From NCBI GenBank assembly GCA_020445005.1, contig JAGRHM010000532.1, positions 1 through 5,172 of the forward strand: a stretch of DNA of 5,172 nt, given 5' to 3'. The position numbers were made by a program, and so were the translations under genes. The number at the start of each line of letters is the position of its first letter. Within the stretch, counting starts at the first letter, position 1. This document shows positions 1 to 5,172 of the stretch, one piece after another. The DNA is from Candidatus Competibacteraceae bacterium (GTDB lineage: Bacteria; Pseudomonadota; Gammaproteobacteria; Competibacterales; Competibacteraceae). The notes beneath the pieces are model-generated. The model did not search any database. It was not told the DNA's origin and was given only the letters and a program-made list of their open reading frames with translations.

Positions 1-4
1 TGAC

Positions 5-2023
5 TTGATCAACACATCCATGCAGTGGGTCAGCCTGCATCCTCACCTTGCCGGTCTGATCTTGGGCCTGATTACCTGCGCCGAATCGCTGGCTTTCATC
101 GGCCTGGTGGTGCCCGGCGCCACGCTGACACTGGTAGCTGGCGTGCTGGTGGGCGCCGGTTCCATGGCGTTCTGGAGTACCTTCGCCTGGGCGGCGGGCG
201 GTGCGGTGCTGGGTGACGGCCTCAGTTACTGGCTTGGCCATCGTTATCAGGAGCAACTGCGCAACCTGGGGCTGCTGCGCCGCCACCCGGAATGGCTCGC
301 GCGCGGGGAGGACTTCTTCCATCGCCACGGCGGCAAGAGCATCCTGTTCGCCCGCTTTGTCGGCCCGGTGCGACCAGTGGTTCCGGTGGTCGCCGGCATG
401 TTGGGCATGGCGCCGATTCGCTTCTATCTCTACAACTTGTCTTCGGCGCTGATTTGGGCGGCGGCGCACTTGCTGCCGGGCATGGTATTCGGCGCCTCGC
501 TGGTGCTCGCCGGCCAAGTAGCCACGCGATTGGTTGTGGTGTTCGGCGTACTGGTGGCATCCGCCTGGCTGATTATCTGGTTGATGCGCCTGAGTTACCA
601 CCAACTACAGCCGCGAGTTGCCCGCTGGGCGACCCAAGCTATGGCCTGGGGTCGCACCCATCGCCACCTCGCGTGGCTCGTTACCGACCTACTCGATCCG
701 GCGCGCCCGGCATCGCGCGCCCTGCTCGTCTGGCTGGTGGTGCTCATTGCGGCAGGCTGGCTGTTTCTCGGGATACTGGAGGATGTGCTCACCCAGGATC
801 AAATCGTGTACGCAGGTCAGGCGCTCTACCATCTGCTGCAACAACTGCGCACACCACTCGGTGACTGGGTCATGGTCGTGCTTACGGAGCTGGGCGACGC
901 AGCCGTTACGATTCCAGTCGCCATCGTGGTGCTAGTCTGGCTACTCTGGCGGCGCGCCTGGCGCGACGCGTTGTATTGGTTGACTGCGCTCGGCTCCGGA
1001 GCACTGGCCGTCACGATCATCAAGGCAGCGCTGAAGGCGCCACGACCGGTGGCGCTGTATTCCGGGACCGATGCGTACAGCTTTCCGAGCGGTCACGCGA
1101 CCCTGAGCACGGTGATCTACGGGTTCCTGGCGGTCCTCGTGGCGGACACCTTCAGCCCGCGCTGGCGCTGGACCCCCCATGCGACCGCCGCGCTCTTGAT
1201 TATCGGGATCGCGTTTTCCCGACTCTATCTCGGTGCGCATTGGCTGGCCGATGTCACGGCGGGTGTCTCCTTGGGTACGGTCTGGGTGGCTTTGCTGGCG
1301 ATCGCCCGTGAGCGACGCCAGTCAGCGCCAGTTTCGATTCACGGACTCGCCACAGTAACCTTGCTGGGGTTTCTCAGCGCCGCTGGCTGGCATGTTCACA
1401 ATAAAATATCGCAAGACCTTGTACGTTACGCCGTGCGTCACCCAGTGATGTCGATGCCTGCGCTGGCATGGTGGCAGGGAAACTGGCGGAAGCTGCCGGC
1501 TTGGCGGCTCGATCTGCAAGGCGAACACGAGCAACCGTTGAATGTGCAGTGGGTAGGCGACCTGGGTTCAGTGCGGCACTATCTCTTATCGCATGGCTGG
1601 CATGAACCCACGGCGCTCAGTGCCCGCACTGCGTTGCGTTGGTTCTTGCCTAACCCCTCGCTCGCACAGCTTCCCGTACTGCCGCAATTGCACGATGGTC
1701 AATACGAATCGTTGCTTCTGACCGCCGAACGGCACGACCCGACGCACTCTGCCGAACAGTGGATTCTACGTCTATGGCCGACGATGCTGCGGCTACAGCC
1801 GAACGACATTCCGGTATGGGTTGGTACCGTCACGTCACAACACAGCGAGCATCTGCCACTGATCAGCTTTCCGCGTTCGAGCGATGACTACGAATCAGCG
1901 CTAACGGCGCTGGAATCCACCTTAAGCAATGTAAAGTGGAAGTCGGTACAGCATTCACCTCGGGAAAACGGAGAATCCACCCAATGGAGCGGTACTGTCC
2001 TGTTGGTAGACAGTAATCGTTAA
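5..2023 (+). CDS. Bifunctional DedA-family / PAP2-family phosphatase with LssY-like C-terminal domain
   Basis: A large inner-membrane protein with three parts, 672 residues from the TTG at 5. Residues about 10-200 form a DedA (SNARE-associated) domain: Glu27, the VVPG turn at 35-38, GDGLSYWLG at 70-78, and the arginine motif FARFVGPVR at 115-123. Residues about 235-435 form a PAP2 phosphatase domain with all three motifs intact: K340-x6-R347-P348, P361-S-G-H364, and S405-R406-x5-H412-x3-D416. H364 and H412 are the expected catalytic histidines. Residues about 470-625 are soluble-looking and resemble the LssY C-terminal domain, whose function is not established. Known DedA proteins transport polyprenyl phosphates or affect proton-dependent envelope homeostasis; PAP2 enzymes dephosphorylate lipid phosphates or pyrophosphates. 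A joint role in undecaprenyl carrier recycling or phospholipid turnover is an inference. Start is uncertain: TTG at 5 and ATG at 20 are both in frame, no Shine-Dalgarno is visible before either, and the frame is open to the window edge, so the real start may lie upstream. The stop is TAA. Confidence 0.93.
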   Translation: MINTSMQWVSLHPHLAGLILGLITCAESLAFIGLVVPGATLTLVAGVLVGAGSMAFWSTFAWAAGGAVLGDGLSYWLGHRYQEQLRNLGLLRRHPEWLARGEDFFHRHGGKSILFARFVGPVRPVVPVVAGMLGMAPIRFYLYNLSSALIWAAAHLLPGMVFGASLVLAGQVATRLVVVFGVLVASAWLIIWLMRLSYHQLQPRVARWATQAMAWGRTHRHLAWLVTDLLDPARPASRALLVWLVVLIAAGWLFLGILEDVLTQDQIVYAGQALYHLLQQLRTPLGDWVMVVLTELGDAAVTIPVAIVVLVWLLWRRAWRDALYWLTALGSGALAVTIIKAALKAPRPVALYSGTDAYSFPSGHATLSTVIYGFLAVLVADTFSPRWRWTPHATAALLIIGIAFSRLYLGAHWLADVTAGVSLGTVWVALLAIARERRQSAPVSIHGLATVTLLGFLSAAGWHVHNKISQDLVRYAVRHPVMSMPALAWWQGNWRKLPAWRLDLQGEHEQPLNVQWVGDLGSVRHYLLSHGWHEPTALSARTALRWFLPNPSLAQLPVLPQLHDGQYESLLLTAERHDPTHSAEQWILRLWPTMLRLQPNDIPVWVGTVTSQHSEHLPLISFPRSSDDYESALTALESTLSNVKWKSVQHSPRENGESTQWSGTVLLVDSNR

Positions 2024-2076
2024 TTTACGCCTCTACGGTCCAATATTAAAGAGCTGTCGAACGCCAGTGGCGAGCA
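2024..2076 (+). other. Short intergenic gap upstream of the MFS gene
   Basis: These 53 bp separate the fusion gene from the permease gene. They are more A+T rich than the flanking coding DNA. No GC-rich hairpin followed by a T-run is present, so no intrinsic terminator is visible and read-through from the fusion gene is possible. An AT-rich TATTAA at 2044-2049 could be a -10 element, but no good -35 box lies 16-18 bp upstream of it. A small inverted repeat occupies the 3' end of the gap and is listed separately. Confidence 0.6.
2062..2072 (+). promoter_or_regulatory. Small inverted repeat over the MFS ribosome-binding region
   Basis: CGCC and GGCG (2062-2065 and 2069-2072) are perfect reverse complements separated by the loop AGT. 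In RNA this would be a 4-bp GC-only hairpin ending four bases before the ATG at 2077. It covers part of the only SD-like bases near that start (GGCGAG, 2069-2074). It might lower translation initiation unless ribosomes arrive from upstream. A stem this short can occur by chance. Confidence 0.25.
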
Positions 2077-3306
2077 ATGATGAATGAGATTGAAGCATCT
2101 GTCCTGAAACAGCTTCCTACCGGAATATGGATACTCGGCTTGGTCAGTTTGTTGATGGACATCTCCTCAGAGATGATCCACAGCCTGCTGCCCATGTTCA
2201 TGGTGACAACGCTGGGATCTGCTATTTTAGCAGTCGGCCTGATCGAAGGGCTAGCCGAATCCACCGCCTTGATCGTCAAAATCTTCTCCGGCGCATTGAG
2301 CGACTACCTGGGTAAGCGCAAGGGGCTTGCGGTGTTGGGTTACGCCCTGGGTGCGCTGAGTAAACCACTGTTTGCGCTGGCGCCGACGATCGGCTTTGTG
2401 TTGATCGCGCGGCTGCTGGATCGGGTAGGTAAAGGCGTCCGTGGCGCACCGCGCGATGCGCTGGTCGCCGACATTGCGCCGCCGAGCTTACGCGGAGCCG
2501 CCTTTGGCCTGCGGCAGTCGCTCGATACCGTGGGGGCTTTTCTTGGGCCGTTACTGGCGGTTGGCCTGATGCTGTTGTGGGCCAACGATTTCCGGGCCGT
2601 ATTCTGGGTGGCGGTGATTCCGGGCCTGATGGCCGTCGCACTGCTGTTCTTTGGCCTGCGCGAACCAGAACATCACCCGACCACGATCCGCACGAATCCA
2701 ATTCACTGGGAGAACCTGCGCCGCCTTGGCGTTCCCTATTGGTGGGTCGCTGGCATCGGCGCGGTGTTCGCCTTGGCGCGATTCAGCGAGGCGTTCCTGG
2801 TCTTGCGCGCCCAACAAGGCGGCATACCGACCGCATTGGTGCCACTGGTGATGGTAACGATGAACCTGATCTATGCGTTATCAGCGTACCCATTTGGCAA
2901 GCTCTCCGACCATATTAGTCACCACCGGCTGTTGGCGCTCGGGTTGGCCGTGCTGATCGCAGCAGATTTGGTGCTCGCCAACAGCGATCATTGGAGTGTG
3001 GTATTGGCTGGGGTTGCGCTGTGGGGCGTGCACATGGGCATGACTCAAGGGTTGCTGGCAACGATGGTGGCCGATACGGCGCCTGCTGAGCTGCGCGGTA
3101 CCGCCTATGGTTTCTTCAATCTGGTCAGCGGTATTGCCATGTTACTGGCCAGCGTTATTGCCGGCCTGCTTTGGGACCGCTTCGGAGCGCCGATCACATT
3201 TTATGCCAGTGCAGCCTTCTGCATGATTACGCTGGCGGGTCTTGCGTGGCTACCTACGCTGGATCATTCCTGGAGGGACGATGCGAATTCTGCTGGTCGA
3301 AGATGA
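2077..3306 (+). CDS. Major facilitator superfamily permease, substrate unknown
   Basis: A 409-residue inner-membrane secondary transporter, the usual MFS length for 12 helices. Hydrophobic segments occur throughout, with a more polar central stretch at about 195-217 that would be the cytoplasmic loop between the two six-helix halves. The MFS motif A appears after helix 2 as SGALSDYLGKRK (71-82), and a degenerate copy, FGKLSDHISHHR (273-284), sits at the matching place in the second half. Other marks are GLIEGLAEST (54-63) and RVGKGVRGAPRD (116-127), which I associate with a widespread uncharacterised proteobacterial MFS group sometimes annotated as drug or metabolite efflux. Substrate and direction cannot be read from sequence. 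ATG at 2077 is followed at once by a second ATG at 2080. The SD is weak; GAG at 2072-2074 is better spaced from the second ATG. The 3' end overlaps the response regulator gene by 26 bp, so the two are very probably co-transcribed. Confidence 0.92.
   Translation: MMNEIEASVLKQLPTGIWILGLVSLLMDISSEMIHSLLPMFMVTTLGSAILAVGLIEGLAESTALIVKIFSGALSDYLGKRKGLAVLGYALGALSKPLFALAPTIGFVLIARLLDRVGKGVRGAPRDALVADIAPPSLRGAAFGLRQSLDTVGAFLGPLLAVGLMLLWANDFRAVFWVAVIPGLMAVALLFFGLREPEHHPTTIRTNPIHWENLRRLGVPYWWVAGIGAVFALARFSEAFLVLRAQQGGIPTALVPLVMVTMNLIYALSAYPFGKLSDHISHHRLLALGLAVLIAADLVLANSDHWSVVLAGVALWGVHMGMTQGLLATMVADTAPAELRGTAYGFFNLVSGIAMLLASVIAGLLWDRFGAPITFYASAAFCMITLAGLAWLPTLDHSWRDDANSAGRR
3272..3277 (+). promoter_or_regulatory. 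Strong Shine-Dalgarno for the response regulator
   Basis: GGAGGG lies three bases before the ATG at 3281, inside the last codons of the permease gene. It supports 3281 over an in-frame TTG at 3242. The earlier start would add 13 residues ahead of the canonical MRILLVEDD opening of the receiver domain, which such regulators do not carry. Confidence 0.8.
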
Positions 3307-3943
3307 CGCGATGATCGGTGCGGCGGTGTCCGTCGCGCTCAAGGATGCCGCTTATGCCGTGGATTGGGTGAAAGATGGCGTTACGGCAGGCGGCGTACTG
3401 GAAAGCGCTGAACACCAGGCCGTGTTGCTCGATCTCGGCCTGCCCAGACGCGACGGCCTGAGCGTGTTGCGTCGCCTGCGCGATGCAGGCAGCACCATAC
3501 CTGTCATCATTATCACCGCGCGCGACGGCGTCGATGAGCGCATTCAGGGGCTGGATTGCGGAGCGGATGATTATTTGGTGAAACCCTTTGATGTCAATGA
3601 ACTGCTGGCCCGGTTGCGGGCGGTGATCCGTCGCCAGGGTGGGCAAGCCGCGCCGTTGCTCACCAACGGCAAGATCACCCTTGACTCGACCACCCGCGAA
3701 GCATGCTGTGGCGCGGTAGTGGAGGTGCTCAGCGCGCGTGAATTTGCCCTGTTGCAAGCCCTTCTGCTGAAACCTGGCGTGATTCTCTCGCGCGCCGAAC
3801 TGGAGGAGCGCATCTATGGCTGGAATGAAGAGGTGGAAAGCAATGCCGTGGATTTCCTGATTCACAGTGTGCGCAAAAAACTCGGCGCTCACCTGATCAA
3901 AAACATCCGCGGCGCTGGTTGGATGGTGGAAAAACCGGAATGA
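3281..3943 (+). CDS. OmpR/PhoB-family response regulator, QseB/PmrA-like
   Basis: A 220-residue cytoplasmic transcription factor and the output half of a two-component system. The receiver domain (about 1-115) has every expected residue: acidic pocket Glu7-Asp8-Asp9, phosphoacceptor Asp51 in LLDLGLP, Thr79 in IIITA, Tyr98 and Lys101 in DDYLVKPF. The winged-helix DNA-binding domain (about 125-218) has the family pattern LSAREFALL (150-158), ILSRAELEERIYGW (168-181), a recognition-helix region NAVDFLIHSVRKKLG (188-202) and the wing IRGAGWMV (209-216). The NAVDFLIHSVRKKLG-type recognition helix and the length match the QseB/PmrA/TctD branch. Phosphorylation should promote dimerisation and binding to tandem direct-repeat sites, but no target site was identified here. 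The gene begins within the permease gene and its TGA overlaps the kinase ATG, so translation of the three is probably coupled. The adjacent cysteines C142-C143 at the start of the effector domain are unusual but lie outside the conserved positions. Confidence 0.96.
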   Translation: MRILLVEDDAMIGAAVSVALKDAAYAVDWVKDGVTAGGVLESAEHQAVLLDLGLPRRDGLSVLRRLRDAGSTIPVIIITARDGVDERIQGLDCGADDYLVKPFDVNELLARLRAVIRRQGGQAAPLLTNGKITLDSTTREACCGAVVEVLSAREFALLQALLLKPGVILSRAELEERIYGWNEEVESNAVDFLIHSVRKKLGAHLIKNIRGAGWMVEKPE

Positions 3944-5172
3944 ACCAGTCTTTGCAACAGCATCTGTCACTGACGTTGGGCAGCGCTATCGTGCTCGCCG
4001 GTTTGGCGGCGGCGCTGGTTTCCTTTGGTCTGGCGTATGTCGAGGCGAAGGAATTTCAGGATGACACGCTACGGCAGATCGCCATGCTCGATGGCAGCGG
4101 CGCCAACACATTGCGCTTGTTGGAATCGCCGCATCAGGATACCGCGGAAATCCCGATCAGCGATCCTGAATCCCGTATTATCGTCATTCGTTTGCCGCGC
4201 GACGCAAGACCGGACTGGATCCATCTGCCGCGCGACTCCAAGCTCGCCTGGTTTGCCGACGATCTGTCGCCGGGACTCCATACGCTGCATACCCACTCCG
4301 GATCTCTGCGGGCATTGGTTCGCGATAGACCTACCGGGGAGCGTTTGATAGTAGCCCAACTCACCGCAGTGCGCGATGAACTCGCTCTCAGCAGCGCTTT
4401 GCAAACGCTAATTCCGTTACTGTTGCTGCTCCCATTGTTGGTCTGGCTGATCATCCGGATCGTCCGGAGCGAGCTGGCGCCCATCACGCGAATGGCCAAA
4501 GCGCTGGATGCGCAGCCGGCGGATCGGCCGCAAGCCGTTTCTGGCGAAGACCTCCCCGATGAAATCACCCCCTTTGTACATGCCATCAATCGTTTGCTGG
4601 AGCGAGTCAATCTATTGATCGGGCAGCAAAGGCGTTTCATCGCGGACGCTGCGCATGAACTGCGCAGTCCATTGACCGCGCTGTCTCTCCAGGCGCAGAA
4701 CCTGGCGCGCGCGGAGTCGCTGGATGCTGTGCGCGAGCGCGTGGTTCCGCTTCAGGACGGCATCGAGCGCGCCCGCCATCTAACGGAACAGTTACTCAGT
4801 CTGGCCCGAACTCAGGCTGGTGTTGCTGAAGCGTCCGTGGTGGACGTCTCGGCCATGGCGCGCGAGCTAATGGCCGAATATTGGCATTTGGCCGAAGCCC
4901 GAGGCGTCGACCTGGGCCTTGAGGAAATCGCACCGCTTTCGCTGTTCGGCGCTAAAGAAGCGTTGCGGCTGATTGTGAGCAATGCGCTGGAAAACGCCTT
5001 GAAGTACACGCCGGAAGGCGGTGAAGTGACACTGCGCCTGCTATCCGATGAAAAAGGCGATATCATCGAAGTGGTAGATAACGGCCCGGGGATTCCCATC
5101 ACAGAATATGAACGGGTGTTTGACGCCTTCTATCGGATGCCCGGCGTCAATGGCGAAGGCAGTGGACTTGGC
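3940..5172 (+). CDS. Sensor histidine kinase, QseC/PmrB-like, truncated by the window end
   Basis: The 411 codons present run open to the last base with no stop. The start ATG shares an ATGA with the regulator's stop, and GGTGGA at 3925-3930 is a suitable SD. It is a membrane sensor kinase that should phosphorylate the upstream-encoded regulator. Order of parts: TM1 about 13-33; a periplasmic sensor of about 120 residues (34-153) opening with EAKEFQDDTLRQIA, typical of the 2CSK_N-type sensor kinases; TM2 about 155-175; a HAMP-like linker to about 228; DHp H-box FIADAAHELRSPL with phosphoacceptor His239; and the ATPase domain with N-box N348-x3-N352, G1 box DNGPGIP (380-386), F-box FDAFYR (394-399) and the first bases of the G2 box, GSGLG (407-411). 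All catalytic motifs reached are intact. Relatives suggest that about 40-50 residues are missing. The signal sensed cannot be deduced; the periplasmic part has a cluster His114, His117, His119. Confidence 0.95.
   Translation, partial: MNQSLQQHLSLTLGSAIVLAGLAAALVSFGLAYVEAKEFQDDTLRQIAMLDGSGANTLRLLESPHQDTAEIPISDPESRIIVIRLPRDARPDWIHLPRDSKLAWFADDLSPGLHTLHTHSGSLRALVRDRPTGERLIVAQLTAVRDELALSSALQTLIPLLLLLPLLVWLIIRIVRSELAPITRMAKALDAQPADRPQAVSGEDLPDEITPFVHAINRLLERVNLLIGQQRRFIADAAHELRSPLTALSLQAQNLARAESLDAVRERVVPLQDGIERARHLTEQLLSLARTQAGVAEASVVDVSAMARELMAEYWHLAEARGVDLGLEEIAPLSLFGAKEALRLIVSNALENALKYTPEGGEVTLRLLSDEKGDIIEVVDNGPGIPITEYERVFDAFYRMPGVNGEGSGLG

Noticed and set aside
292..864. Open frame on the + strand, 190 codons, inside the DedA-PAP2 gene
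   Set aside because: Its translation is rich in Arg, Gly, Pro and Ala with no domain, and it sits in another frame of a gene with clear DedA and PAP2 motifs.
1297..1306. Palindrome GGCGATCGCC
   Set aside because: It is a single copy inside the PAP2-fusion coding region encoding normal residues, with no repeats elsewhere that I noticed to suggest a functional site.
2018..2049. Possible promoter in the gap before the permease (TATTAA at 2044-2049)
   Set aside because: No credible -35 element lies at 16-18 bp spacing; the AT-rich bases alone are too weak to call.
3242..3280. Upstream TTG start for the response regulator adding 13 residues
   Set aside because: The ATG at 3281 has a strong SD at 3272-3277 and begins exactly at the canonical receiver-domain start.
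3254..3970. Long open frame on the - strand, 238 codons, opposite the response regulator
   Set aside because: It lies opposite a regulator with complete family motifs, its translation has no recognisable domain, and its openness follows from the G+C-rich codon pattern of the + strand gene.
4134..4640. Open frame on the - strand, 168 codons, opposite the kinase
   Set aside because: The kinase reading frame on the + strand is continuous with all expected motifs. The - strand product is rich in Ser and Arg and resembles no protein family, as expected for a shadow frame.

Overview
The window is tightly packed with four genes, all on the + strand. It is rich in G+C, with G/C-leaning third codon positions. 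The domain combinations suggest a proteobacterium, most likely a gamma- or betaproteobacterium: a DedA-PAP2-LssY fusion and a QseBC/PmrAB-type two-component pair. No rRNA, tRNA, CRISPR array, insertion sequence or long repeat was seen, so species cannot be named.

Layout. (1) Positions 5-2023 encode a large membrane protein that joins a DedA/SNARE-associated transporter domain, a PAP2 phosphatase domain with all three catalytic motifs, and a LssY-like C-terminal domain. Its true start may lie upstream of the window. (2) A 53-bp gap (2024-2076) shows no convincing terminator or promoter, but a short inverted repeat lies just before the next start. (3) Positions 2077-3306 encode a 12-helix-type major facilitator superfamily (MFS) permease of unknown substrate. 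(4) Positions 3281-3943 encode an OmpR/PhoB-class response regulator of the QseB/PmrA type. It starts inside the 3' end of the permease gene behind a strong ribosome binding site. (5) Positions 3940-5172 encode its sensor histidine kinase, which overlaps the regulator by an ATGA junction. The window ends inside the kinase's G2 box, so this gene is cut off at its 3' end.

How the genes may work together. Permease, regulator and kinase overlap one another and are almost certainly one transcription unit; the fusion gene just upstream may belong to it too. DedA proteins include undecaprenyl-phosphate transporters, and PAP2 enzymes include undecaprenyl-pyrophosphate and lipid phosphatases. The fusion therefore plausibly acts in lipid-carrier recycling or envelope lipid metabolism. 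A QseBC/PmrAB-type sensor pair next to it would fit envelope-stress control, but that link is inferred from proximity only. Individually the genes belong to known families. The most notable things are the three-domain fusion and its pairing with an MFS-TCS operon.
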